A stretch of 64,000 bases of DNA from an uncultured Lachnospiraceae bacterium. GTDB lineage: Bacteria > Bacillota > Clostridia > Lachnospirales > Lachnospiraceae. Made by a program: the position numbers and the translations under genes. The notes below the pieces were generated by a model, which ran no database searches, was not told the origin of the DNA, and was given only the letters and a program-made list of their open reading frames with translations. The stretch covers positions 1 through 64,000 of the forward strand of contig CANPTH010000006.1 in NCBI GenBank assembly GCA_947576945.1. The letters run 5' to 3'. Below, one piece after another: positions 8,615 to 16,884 of this stretch (its first letter is position 1; every line of letters starts with the position of its first letter).

Positions 8615-11305
8615 ATGCATCAGGAGAGAGAGAATCTGGATATTTTATTTCGCAGGACGGCACCGGAAATTGTGCTGGATAATATCAGAACTTATGGACA
8701 GATTTTTAAAGAGTGTCAATTAAAGGCTGATGTGTCAAATTACGATAAAAATACCTATGAGCATTATTCTTTGTTAAATTTTCAGGAATATTCACCAGAT
8801 GAAGTGGAGTTACGTTTTGAGTATCTGAACAATTCTGCGAATCAGAATTCTTATGCATTGATCTTTCATACCTTATATGATTATGCGAATAAAGTATTGG
8901 TTATGAAACACGGGGAACCTGTTTGCAAAATGGATATGCTGCTTGGATGGAATTCTATTTCAAAGCGTTTGAGCCAGGATCTTTTGACTACAATATGGCT
9001 GGCAAAAATGGATGCAGATACATATGAAACCCGGAAAAGAAGCTTTTCCTGGCCGCCAGTTATAAAAACAGATGATAAAAGACTTGAGGAGATCTTTGCA
9101 AAGGGGCTTGCAGAGAATCATTTTCATTTACACGGCTCGACACAATCTTTTGCAATATCCTGGATCGCGCTTATGAATCATCCGGAATATCTGGGAGAAT
9201 ATTTTCTTAAACGACAATATTTGAAAGAAAATCTGGATGTCAATATTTCCAGGGGAAATGTAGATAATCAGATGAGCTGGAAGGACAGAGTGAAGTATGC
9301 AGCCATGATACGCGCTTTATTGTTTGCGCGATGCGCGGATATTATCGATGGTAGTGCTATGTGGGAAATGTTCAGGAGGTTTGACAGAATACCCTCAGTT
9401 TCTAAAATTAAACAACAGACAGAATCCCTGAGAAGAATCTACGGAACCTGTTTTGAACAGAGAGCAGGTAGAAACGTGTATCTTGATTATACGATTAGTG
9501 GTAGTTTCTATCATGTAGATGGAGGATCGGCTAATCGGTTACTTGCAGGAGAGAGAAGTTTACTTTATCATTGTTTTCGCAGGCTGTTTGAAAAGGATTT
9601 TACCGTGCAGGAGGCCACGTTATTATATTTATATATCCTTATCAAAAATCAGTTTAGAAGTGAGCTGGTACAGGTAAATAGAAGAATGGGATTCACAAAT
9701 TTTGCCTGGTATCAGAATAGAAAAAATCAGTTTTTTGGCGTAGAAGAAGAGTATTGGGCAGAAGCACAGAGATTATCAATTGGATCGGCAATGGAAGACG
9801 GACATCTTGTTTCTTTGGAAGCGAGAATTATGCCGAAAGATACAACCAATCAGTTAAGGCAGGAAATTAACAGATTAAATTTCAGAATTCGTCTGGCATT
9901 GGGAGAGAATAAGGAAATGCCGTATTATGTGATTCATTTTCCTAAGAAGAAATTTTCTTATGAGGAATTCAAGCGGTATGGACTAATGTACCCCAGAAAC
10001 TGGCAGACCAGAGTGATGGTGAAGAAGAGAGCACAGGCATTGGTGAAATATTTGCAGACATATGATAGAGCAGAAGAAAGCATTTGGGGAATTGATGCGT
10101 GTTCATTGGAAATAGGATGCAGGCCGGAAGTGTTTGCTACAGAATTTCGATATGTGCGGCAATATGGAGGTATAAAGGGAGACCACTGTTGGAATGATGA
10201 TCTGGATAATAAGCGTGAAAAGATCGGTATAACTTACCATGTAGGCGAAGATTTTCTGGACATTATAGATGGGCTGCGGGCAATTGATGAAGCGATAAGC
10301 TTTCTTCAATTAAAGAATGAAGACCGGTTAGGACATGCGTTGGCATTAGGAATTGATCCTGAAGAATATTATGAAAAGAAAAAGAGAGAAATCTATATAC
10401 CGTCTCAGGATTATCTGAATAATCTGATTTGGATTCTATACAGATCGCTGGAATTAAATATACAGATTGATGCGAACTATAGAGCCAAAATGCAGGAAGA
10501 AGCCAGAAGTTTGCTGTTGAAGATTTACAGAACTGATAATTCCCATTTCGTGGATAGTGTTATGGAAAGGCAGCCAACAGAGGTTCTGGATATGTATTAT
10601 GCGAGCTGGAAGCTGCGGGGAGACCATCCTGATCTGTATAGATCAGGAAGTTATAAAGAAATATATGGCCTGGCAGAAGAACAGTATAATTCCTGTATGA
10701 AAACAGAAGGAATTGACGAATCATACAGGGAGCATAACCTGATATCTGAATTATATTCTTCTTATCATTTTGATGACAAAGCTAAGAAGGAAGGGTTAAA
10801 ACCTATATGTTTTAGCGTCGAAAGATGGTATGAAGATCTTGCCCGGGAGTTTCAGGTGAAAATGCGACAAAGGGTTGCGGAAAAGGGATTGGCAATAGAA
10901 TGTAATCCAACATCTAATGTTCTGATAGGAACTTTTGGATTTTATGACAGGCATCCGATTTTGGCATTTAATGATCACCACCTGAATGAAGGGTCAAAGG
11001 AAGCACATATTCAGGTATCCATCAATACAGATGACCTGGGAGTATTTGATACATCTCTTGAGAATGAATATGCATTGCTTTTGTGTGCAATTTGCAGGGC
11101 GCGTCATAAAGAGGGAAATTATAATGATGATGCAGTGTATGAATATCTGGATTACCTGCGTGAGAACGGAATAAGGATGTCATTCCGTACTATAAAGGAA
11201 ATTAATCAGATGAGAAGTATTTCGGTATGCCGTGTGAGTGGGGCAGGAAGGTCAGAAGGTTTTGCTTCGAGTGGTTATGGCTTTCGAAATGCCGGGGACT
11301 TATGA
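8615..11305 (+). CDS. rdrB: RdrB-like adenosine deaminase of RADAR-type defence system
   Basis: This 896-residue protein has adenosine-deaminase active-site elements spread over a much enlarged chain: HLHGS at 171-175 (metal-binding H-x-H), TYHVGED at 540-546 (third metal-binding His and catalytic Glu), DRLGHALALG shortly after, ECNPTSN near 768-774, and SINTDDLG at 802-809 (catalytic/metal Asp pair). Classical adenosine deaminases are about 350 residues. The long insertions and total length fit RdrB, the divergent deaminase of RADAR that forms a large shell with RdrA and converts adenosine to inosine in RNA or nucleotide pools. It lies 26 nt after the RdrA-like gene and ends the AT-rich island. 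All expected catalytic residues are visible, so an active enzyme is likely. Confidence 0.85.
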   Translation: MHQERENLDILFRRTAPEIVLDNIRTYGQIFKECQLKADVSNYDKNTYEHYSLLNFQEYSPDEVELRFEYLNNSANQNSYALIFHTLYDYANKVLVMKHGEPVCKMDMLLGWNSISKRLSQDLLTTIWLAKMDADTYETRKRSFSWPPVIKTDDKRLEEIFAKGLAENHFHLHGSTQSFAISWIALMNHPEYLGEYFLKRQYLKENLDVNISRGNVDNQMSWKDRVKYAAMIRALLFARCADIIDGSAMWEMFRRFDRIPSVSKIKQQTESLRRIYGTCFEQRAGRNVYLDYTISGSFYHVDGGSANRLLAGERSLLYHCFRRLFEKDFTVQEATLLYLYILIKNQFRSELVQVNRRMGFTNFAWYQNRKNQFFGVEEEYWAEAQRLSIGSAMEDGHLVSLEARIMPKDTTNQLRQEINRLNFRIRLALGENKEMPYYVIHFPKKKFSYEEFKRYGLMYPRNWQTRVMVKKRAQALVKYLQTYDRAEESIWGIDACSLEIGCRPEVFATEFRYVRQYGGIKGDHCWNDDLDNKREKIGITYHVGEDFLDIIDGLRAIDEAISFLQLKNEDRLGHALALGIDPEEYYEKKKREIYIPSQDYLNNLIWILYRSLELNIQIDANYRAKMQEEARSLLLKIYRTDNSHFVDSVMERQPTEVLDMYYASWKLRGDHPDLYRSGSYKEIYGLAEEQYNSCMKTEGIDESYREHNLISELYSSYHFDDKAKKEGLKPICFSVERWYEDLAREFQVKMRQRVAEKGLAIECNPTSNVLIGTFGFYDRHPILAFNDHHLNEGSKEAHIQVSINTDDLGVFDTSLENEYALLLCAICRARHKEGNYNDDAVYEYLDYLRENGIRMSFRTIKEINQMRSISVCRVSGAGRSEGFASSGYGFRNAGDL

Positions 11306-11397
11306 GGGAGAGTGGTAGAATATAGGCGGCAGTTGTATAATCTGCACAATTCCCCGCATCTCAATCTGTGAAAAACACCGAACTTTCAAATTCCCTC

Positions 11398-11426
11398 TTG
11401 TCAAATATTCGTCAAGGTTATATACT
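11398..11426 (+). promoter_or_regulatory. sigma-A promoter of the alpha-glucoside transport operon
   Basis: TTGTCA (11398-11403), a 17-nt spacer and TATACT (11421-11426). The predicted transcription start near 11433 lies just before the 12-bp repeat array. Confidence 0.7.
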
Positions 11427-11442
11427 TAACCCATACAGCGGA

Positions 11443-11502
11443 AACGTTACCGAGAACGATGCCGATACCGTTACCGATATCGTTACCGACAACGTTACCG
11501 CA
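11443..11502 (+). repeat. Five 12-bp direct repeats, probable sugar-regulator operator array
   Basis: CG-TTACC cores occur at 11445, 11457 (variant CGATGCC), 11469, 11481 and 11493, exactly 12 bp apart; the consensus is NNCGTTACCGAY. The array starts about 10 bp downstream of the predicted transcription start and before the lipoprotein gene. A two-unit version of the same 12-bp repeat (CGATACCGAAAY) sits in the same position relative to the malQ promoter, which points to a common regulator, perhaps the LacI-type protein at 16885. Confidence 0.7.
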
Positions 11503-11536
11503 CATAACAAACACTCATGAAAGAGAGGGAAATAAT

Positions 11537-12967
11537 ATGAAAAAGAAACTGGTAAGCACATTATTGTGTGCAGCAATGGTTTCCTCCCTGCTTGCAGGCT
11601 GCGGCGGTTCAGATGCACCGGCTGCAGATTCCGGCTCAGATGCAGGAACAGAGGCTGCAGGTGATGATGCAGGAGCTGGAGATTCCGGCGCAGCAGCATC
11701 CGGCGATTACAGCGGAACAGTACGTATGTTGAACTTCAAACCCGAGATCTCCGATGCGATGCAGGAAGTAGCGGCAGCTTATACTGCTGAGACAGGTATC
11801 GACGTGCAGATTGAGACAGCGGCTTCCGGTCAGTATGAATCCACACTGACAGCAAGAATGGACAGCTCTGAGGCGCCTGGTATTTTCGTAGTAGAGAATG
11901 TAACGGCACTGGGCAACTGGAAAGAGTACTGCCGTGACTGGTCCGACACAGAGCTTTACTCCTATGTGACAGACCAGAAGTACACGATGCAGGAAGACGG
12001 CAAGGTTCTGGCGCTGTGCTATGTGCTGGAAGGCTGGGGCATCATTGTAAACAGCGAGATTACAGATGCATATTTTGCATCTCCTAATAAGTCCACAGAG
12101 TACACTTCTCTGGACGAGCTGTATACCTTCGACGCATTGAAGGCAGTGGTAGAGGATATGACAGCGCTGAAGGACGAGCTGGGGATCCAGGGCGTATTCG
12201 GTTCCACATCTCTGAAGCAGGGTGATGACTGGAGATACCAGACACATCTGATGAACATCCCGCTTTACTGGGAGTGGGGCGCAGACGTTGACATCAACGG
12301 TCCTGTACCGGAGTTTTCTTTCGCAAATGCTGAGAACTTCAAGAATATTCTTGACCTGTACTTAAACAACTCCGTGATCGAACCCAGCCTTGTTGGTACG
12401 AGAACAGTTGACGATTCTATGGCTGAGTTCGCGCTGGGACAGTGTGCTATGATCCAGAACGGTGACTGGGCATGGAATACAATCCTGAACACGGAAGGCA
12501 AGGTTGTAAAGGATGACAAGGTTCGCTTCATCCCGATCACATCCGGCGTAGCTGGTGAGGAGAACATGGGCCTTTGCGTAGGCGGTTCCCAGTCCTTCTG
12601 CATCAACTCCCAGCTTCCTGAGGAAGATCAGCTGGCAGCGATCGATTTCCTGACATGGCTGTTCTCTTCCGACACAGGTAAGAACATGGTAGCGCAGAAG
12701 CTGCAGCTGGTGACACCGTTCTCCTGCATGGAAGGCGCAGAGTACACCAATCCTCTGTTCGGCAGTGAGGCTGAGATCTCCGCAGCAGGCAAGACTGCAT
12801 ACAGCACAACCTGTAACCTGATTCCTGACCAGACATGGAAAGACAGCTTCGGTGCAAGCCTGTTGATGTATGCACAGGGCCAGAAGACATGGGACGATGT
12901 TGTTGCAGATGCTGTTTCCGAGTGGGCTGTTGAGAGAGACATCACCAATACGGCTAACGGTAACTAA
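11537..12967 (+). CDS. Extracellular sugar-binding lipoprotein (alpha-glucoside/maltodextrin ABC transporter)
   Basis: This 476-residue lipoprotein has a signal MKKKLVSTLLCAAMVSSLL ending in the lipobox LAGC, a Ser/Asp/Ala/Gly-rich linker, and then a family 1 solute-binding domain (TGIDVQIETAASGQYESTL and WGIIVNSEI are typical). The ATG at 11537 follows AGAGAGGGA and begins the signal peptide, so an upstream in-frame extension is unlikely. It captures sugar outside the membrane and delivers it to the two permeases downstream. Nearby malQ suggests a maltodextrin-type ligand, which is inference. No ATPase gene is present, so a shared MsmX/MsiK-like ATPase elsewhere would be needed. Expression is probably controlled by the promoter and 12-bp repeat array upstream. 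Confidence 0.88.
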   Translation: MKKKLVSTLLCAAMVSSLLAGCGGSDAPAADSGSDAGTEAAGDDAGAGDSGAAASGDYSGTVRMLNFKPEISDAMQEVAAAYTAETGIDVQIETAASGQYESTLTARMDSSEAPGIFVVENVTALGNWKEYCRDWSDTELYSYVTDQKYTMQEDGKVLALCYVLEGWGIIVNSEITDAYFASPNKSTEYTSLDELYTFDALKAVVEDMTALKDELGIQGVFGSTSLKQGDDWRYQTHLMNIPLYWEWGADVDINGPVPEFSFANAENFKNILDLYLNNSVIEPSLVGTRTVDDSMAEFALGQCAMIQNGDWAWNTILNTEGKVVKDDKVRFIPITSGVAGEENMGLCVGGSQSFCINSQLPEEDQLAAIDFLTWLFSSDTGKNMVAQKLQLVTPFSCMEGAEYTNPLFGSEAEISAAGKTAYSTTCNLIPDQTWKDSFGASLLMYAQGQKTWDDVVADAVSEWAVERDITNTANGN

Positions 12968-12976
12968 GTAACGACA

Positions 12977-13025
12977 ACATGGGATATCCGCAGGCTGTCT
13001 GTCTGAGGACAGACAGCGGGGTATC
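12977..13025 (+). other. Strong intercistronic stem-loop
   Basis: Arms CTGTCTGTC and GACAGACAG around a TGAG loop, extended by outer pairs (GGATA/TATCC). No T-run follows. The position between the binding-protein and permease genes is typical of a 3' stabiliser that lets the lipoprotein be made in excess. Confidence 0.6.
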
Positions 13026-13049
13026 CTTAAGATCAGCTTTTGTATGACG

Positions 13050-13111
13050 AGAGCGCTTTGTTTTATGGTCCGCCAGCATAATAGCAGCCATTATAATGAG
13101 GCGCTCTTTTT
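13050..13111 (+). terminator. Possible partial terminator between binding protein and permeases
   Basis: AGAGCGC (13050-13056) pairs with GCGCTCT (13101-13107), which is followed by TTTTT. The long loop makes it a weak, probably leaky terminator. Confidence 0.4.
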
Positions 13112-13262
13112 GTGAAATTCTGCATCTGCTGCTTATCAGATCCTGAGCATGCACAGTAATGGTCTGACATGGGTGGTCGGGCGGCCGGCAGATATTGGCC
13201 GACAGCTATCCGGCAGATAATCTGAAAGCAGGGTGTAGAGTATATGGGGAAAGGAGAGAATC

Positions 13263-14108
13263 ATGCAAAAGAATTATAAGAAGTATTTTCCGATTTTTGT
13301 ACTTCCAACTTTGTTGGCATTTATCATTGCATTTGTGATTCCTTTTTTTATGGGACTGTATCTGTCCTTCTGTAATTTCAAGACGATCGGTTCCGCAAAA
13401 TGGGTGGGGTTATCCAATTATCTGTATGTGTTCCGTGACAGCGCAGGATTTCTTTCGGCGTTGTGGTTTACCGTCAAGGTAGCTGTTGTGGGCGTTGTCT
13501 CCACGAACGTGCTGGCATTTGCGTTGGCGCTGCTTTTGACAAAGGGGCTTAAAGGCACTAATGTATACCGTACGATCTTTTTCATGCCGAACCTGATCGG
13601 CGGTATTATTCTGGGTTATATCTGGCAGCTCTTATTAAACGGTATCCTGATCAGAGTAGCGGGTGTGGATCTGACATTCAATTCCACCTTTGGTTACTGG
13701 GGTATCATCATTCTGTATAACTGGCAGAAGATCGGTTATCTGATGATCATTTACATTGCAGGGATTCAGTCTATTTCCGGGGATATCCTGGAGGCAGCCA
13801 AGATTGACGGCGCAAATTATGTGCAGACTTTGAAAAAGATCATTATTCCGCTTGTTATGACATCCATCACGACCTGTACGTTCCTGGCTCTGACAGACTG
13901 CTTCAAGATGTACGACCAGAACCTGGCTCTGACAGGCGGTGCGCCTGCAAACCAGACTGCGATGCTGGCGATGGATATTTTCAATACGTATTATAACCGG
14001 ACAGGATTTGCCGGTGTCGGCCAGGCCAAGGCGGTGGTATTTACGGTTCTGGTACTTGTTATCTCACTGATACAGCTTCGAATTACACAGTCCAAGGAGG
14101 TGGAGTAA
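13263..14108 (+). CDS. Sugar ABC transporter permease (MalF/UgpA type)
   Basis: This 281-residue integral membrane protein has about six hydrophobic helices. Its cytoplasmic coupling loop EAAKIDGANYVQTLKKIIIP (about residues 178-197) is the EAA motif that docks on the ATPase. The start follows GGAAAGGAGAG. It forms a heterodimeric channel with the next gene, whose start lies one base after this stop. Hairpins upstream probably set its level below that of the binding protein. Confidence 0.88.
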   Translation: MQKNYKKYFPIFVLPTLLAFIIAFVIPFFMGLYLSFCNFKTIGSAKWVGLSNYLYVFRDSAGFLSALWFTVKVAVVGVVSTNVLAFALALLLTKGLKGTNVYRTIFFMPNLIGGIILGYIWQLLLNGILIRVAGVDLTFNSTFGYWGIIILYNWQKIGYLMIIYIAGIQSISGDILEAAKIDGANYVQTLKKIIIPLVMTSITTCTFLALTDCFKMYDQNLALTGGAPANQTAMLAMDIFNTYYNRTGFAGVGQAKAVVFTVLVLVISLIQLRITQSKEVE

Positions 14109-14109
14109 G

Positions 14110-14946
14110 ATGCAGGAAAAGAGAAAAGCAGCAAACATACTCATTTATAGTATCCTTACGATTTTGTCAGTGATCTTCATTATTCCGATCGCCCTGGTGA
14201 TCATGAACTCTCTGAAGAATAAGCTGTATATTTCGACTTCCCCATTTGCGCTGCCCAACAATGAGAGCTTCCGGGGACTGAAGAATTATATTGAAGGTCT
14301 GACGAAGATCCACTTCATGGACAGTATCGGTTACTCCCTGTTTATCACGGTAGTATCCGTTATCATGATCATCGTGTTCTGTTCCATGACGGCATGGTAT
14401 ATCACGAGGGTGAAGAATAAACTTACCTCTTTTATTTATTTCCTGTTTATAGCAAGTATGGTAGTGCCTTTCCAGATGGTAATGTATACGATGACCAAGG
14501 TGGCCAACATGACGCATCTGGACAATTTCATCGGTATCAACGTTCTGTATCTGGGCTTTGGTTCCAGTATGGCGGTGTTCATGTTTACCGGATTCGTGAA
14601 AGGTATTCCGATCGAGCTGGAGGAAGCCGGACTGATTGACGGATGTAATCCGCTGACCATGTTCGTGAAGGTGGTGTTCCCGGTTCTGAAGCCGATCTCC
14701 ATCACCATCGCGATCCTGAATGCAATGTGGATCTGGAACGACTTCCTGCTCCCGTATCTGATTATCGGTACGAAGTACAGGACCATACCGGTTGCGATCC
14801 AGTACCTGAGAAGCGGTTACGGTTCTATTGACTACGGCCATCTGATGGCGACGATCGTGATCGCGCTGATCCCGATTGTTATCTTCTATTTTATGTGTCA
14901 GAAGTACATCATCGAGGGTATTGTAGCCGGCGCCGTAAAGGGCTGA
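14110..14946 (+). CDS. Sugar ABC transporter permease (MalG/UgpE type)
   Basis: This 278-residue membrane protein has six predicted helices and the EAA loop EEAGLIDGCNPLTMFVKVVF near residues 177-196. It ends in the AGAVKG-type tail common in MalG homologues. It starts immediately after the stop of the partner permease behind AAGGAGGTGG, so the two are translationally coupled. It is the second half of the channel for the sugar captured by the lipoprotein at 11537. Confidence 0.88.
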   Translation: MQEKRKAANILIYSILTILSVIFIIPIALVIMNSLKNKLYISTSPFALPNNESFRGLKNYIEGLTKIHFMDSIGYSLFITVVSVIMIIVFCSMTAWYITRVKNKLTSFIYFLFIASMVVPFQMVMYTMTKVANMTHLDNFIGINVLYLGFGSSMAVFMFTGFVKGIPIELEEAGLIDGCNPLTMFVKVVFPVLKPISITIAILNAMWIWNDFLLPYLIIGTKYRTIPVAIQYLRSGYGSIDYGHLMATIVIALIPIVIFYFMCQKYIIEGIVAGAVKG

Positions 14947-15024
14947 TGATGATATAAGAGTTACCGTGGCAGGTATTTGATGAAAGTAAGCAGGAGAGGA
15001 TTGCCTGAGCCGATCAGGTAATGG

Positions 15025-15062
15025 TTGGCAGGATGCCAGGAAGGGTATTCTGCCAATTTCTC
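15025..15062 (+). terminator. Terminator-like hairpin after the permease operon
   Basis: TTGGCAG (15025-15031) pairs with CTGCCAA (15050-15056), followed by TTTCTC. The loop is 18 nt and the T-run imperfect, so termination may be partial. Confidence 0.45.
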
Positions 15063-15137
15063 ATAAACAGGATGCACCCTGCGCCCCTTTTAGAAGATAG
15101 CTCCTGTCGAATATATAGAAAATTTGTCATTTTTGGC

Positions 15138-15166
15138 TTGCGGGAATAAGGGGAAAAGTGTAGAAT
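15138..15166 (+). promoter_or_regulatory. sigma-A promoter of malQ
   Basis: TTGCGG (15138-15143), a 17-nt spacer and TAGAAT (15161-15166), directly ahead of the operator repeats at 15170-15195. Confidence 0.55.
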
Positions 15167-15169
15167 GGA

Positions 15170-15195
15170 AACGATACCGAAATCGATACCGAAAC
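15170..15195 (+). repeat. Two 12-bp direct repeats, probable operator of malQ
   Basis: CGATACCGAAAT at 15172 and CGATACCGAAAC at 15184, spaced exactly 12 bp. They have the same period and a similar sequence to the array at 11443-11502 and the same place just after the -10 element. Confidence 0.65.
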
Positions 15196-15219
15196 TGCGG
15201 GGAAAGGATTGTTGCAGTC

Positions 15220-16695
15220 ATGAGAAAAAGCGGAGTTTTATTGCCTGTATCGAGTATTCCGTCCAGATATGGGATCGGTACATTTTCCAGACAGGCATAT
15301 GAATTTATAGATTTATTGGAGAAGGCAGGACAGTCCTATTGGCAGATCCTTCCGCTGGGACCGACAGGATACGGGGATTCGCCCTATCAGTCTTTCTCTA
15401 CTTTTGCGGGAAATCCTTATTATATCGATCTGGAAACTTTGATCGAGGAAGGATGTCTGACAGAAGAAGATTGTGTAAAATGTGATTTTGGGGATAATGA
15501 TAGATATATTGATTATGAGAAGATCTACCTGTCCAGATTTAAAGTGTTGAAGACGGCTTTTCGTAACAGCCATCCGGAGCAGGAGACGGCTTTCCTGGAT
15601 TTTGTGGAGGAGAACAGCTACTGGCTCGATGATTATGCGCTTTATATGGCGGTGAAGAATTCCTTTGACGGTAAGAGCTGGAGCGAGTGGGATGAAGATA
15701 TCAAGCTCCGCAGGCCGGAAGCCATGAAGAAATACCGGGAGGAATATGCGGAAGAAGTGGAATTTTATAAGTTTCAGCAGTATCTGTTCGCCAGGCAGTG
15801 GTTCGCGCTGAAAGCTTATGCAAATAAGAAGAAAATAGAGATCATCGGAGACATTCCGATCTATGTGGCTTTTGACAGCGCAGATACCTGGGCTAATCCT
15901 GAATTGTTCCAGCTGGACGATACATTGACGCCTGTTGCGGTGGCCGGATGCCCACCGGATGCGTTCTCGGCTACGGGACAATTGTGGGGTAACCCGCTGT
16001 ACCGCTGGGAATATCACAGCGAGACGGAATATGCGTGGTGGATGAAGCGGATTGCTTACTGTTATAAGCTTTATGATGTGGTGCGGATCGATCATTTCCG
16101 CGGCTTCGATGAATATTATTCGATTCCTTACGGTGATGAGACGGCAGAGTTCGGACACTGGGAGAAGGGTCCCGGTTACGAAATCTTCAAGACGATGAAG
16201 GCGAAGCTGGGGAATAAATCCGTGATTGCGGAAGATCTGGGATTTTTGACCGATACGGTCATTAAACTTGTGAAGAAAACCGGCTATCCGGGTATGAAGA
16301 TTCTGCAGTTTGCTTTTGACTCCAGAGAAGAAAGCGATTATCTGCCTCACAATTATGTTAAGAACAGTATCGTATATACAGGGACACATGACAATGATAC
16401 GACAGTCGGCTGGTATGCACAGTTGAATCGTAAGGATAAGGCGTTTGCCAGGAAGTATCTGCATATTCGCGGCAGTAAGGATGCACATTGGGCGTTTATC
16501 CGCGCGGCGATGGCCAGCGTTTCCGATACTTGTGTAATACCGATGCAGGATTATCTGGGACTTGGAACGGAGGCGAGGATCAATATGCCTTCTACGCTGG
16601 GGACGAATTGGAAATGGAGGATGCTGCCGGGAGAGTTTACACAGGAACTGGCGGAACGCATTTATGACATGACCAGATTATACAGCAGGATATAG
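15220..16695 (+). CDS. malQ: 4-alpha-glucanotransferase (amylomaltase)
   Basis: This 491-residue GH77 enzyme transfers alpha-1,4-glucan segments and releases glucose from maltodextrins in the cytoplasm. The start MRKSGVLLPVSSIPS and the segment LPLGPTGYGDSPYQ are characteristic. RIDHFRGF carries the nucleophile Asp (about residue 290), IAEDLGFLT the acid/base Glu, and GTHDNDT the stabilising Asp. The ATG at 15220 follows GGGGAAAGGA and gives the standard N-terminus. The gene lies downstream of the sugar transporter with its own promoter and operator repeats, and before the LacI regulator, consistent with a maltodextrin regulon. Confidence 0.95.
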   Translation: MRKSGVLLPVSSIPSRYGIGTFSRQAYEFIDLLEKAGQSYWQILPLGPTGYGDSPYQSFSTFAGNPYYIDLETLIEEGCLTEEDCVKCDFGDNDRYIDYEKIYLSRFKVLKTAFRNSHPEQETAFLDFVEENSYWLDDYALYMAVKNSFDGKSWSEWDEDIKLRRPEAMKKYREEYAEEVEFYKFQQYLFARQWFALKAYANKKKIEIIGDIPIYVAFDSADTWANPELFQLDDTLTPVAVAGCPPDAFSATGQLWGNPLYRWEYHSETEYAWWMKRIAYCYKLYDVVRIDHFRGFDEYYSIPYGDETAEFGHWEKGPGYEIFKTMKAKLGNKSVIAEDLGFLTDTVIKLVKKTGYPGMKILQFAFDSREESDYLPHNYVKNSIVYTGTHDNDTTVGWYAQLNRKDKAFARKYLHIRGSKDAHWAFIRAAMASVSDTCVIPMQDYLGLGTEARINMPSTLGTNWKWRMLPGEFTQELAERIYDMTRLYSRI

Positions 16696-16707
16696 ACTGC
16701 GAGAGCG

Positions 16708-16746
16708 GCTGACAGTCACGGAAATATCAGACTGCCAGCTGTTTTT
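16708..16746 (+). terminator. Rho-independent terminator of malQ
   Basis: GCTGACAGTC (16708-16717) pairs with GACTGCCAGC (16730-16739) with one mismatch, followed by TGTTTTTA. Confidence 0.65.
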
Positions 16747-16769
16747 AATATATATATAGGAAATTTCTC

Positions 16770-16784
16770 ATGTCGTTAACTATA
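16770..16784 (-). repeat. 15-bp dispersed motif TATAGTTAACGACAT
   Basis: The minus strand reads TATAGTTAACGACAT. An identical copy lies at 52979-52993 (minus) and near copies at 95-109 and 50342-50356 (plus). All are intergenic. Confidence 0.6.
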
Positions 16785-16884
16785 AATGGAGATACTGCTT
16801 TATAAAGAACAAAGGCGGTGCGGTATAGAGAATTCTAAAATACAGGAATGGGATTGAAATAAGCAGAATGGGAAGTGATGGCGT

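Noticed and set aside
171-11330. Possible direct repeats flanking the AT-rich island (GTAGAATAT at both edges)
   Set aside because: Only nine bases match and no integrase or tRNA target is visible, so chance is more likely than attachment sites.
11443-11502. CRISPR-like array
   Set aside because: The repeats are 12 bp with no spacers; an operator array fits better.
15313-16488. 391-codon open frame on the minus strand
   Set aside because: Fully antisense to malQ; composition unlike a real protein.
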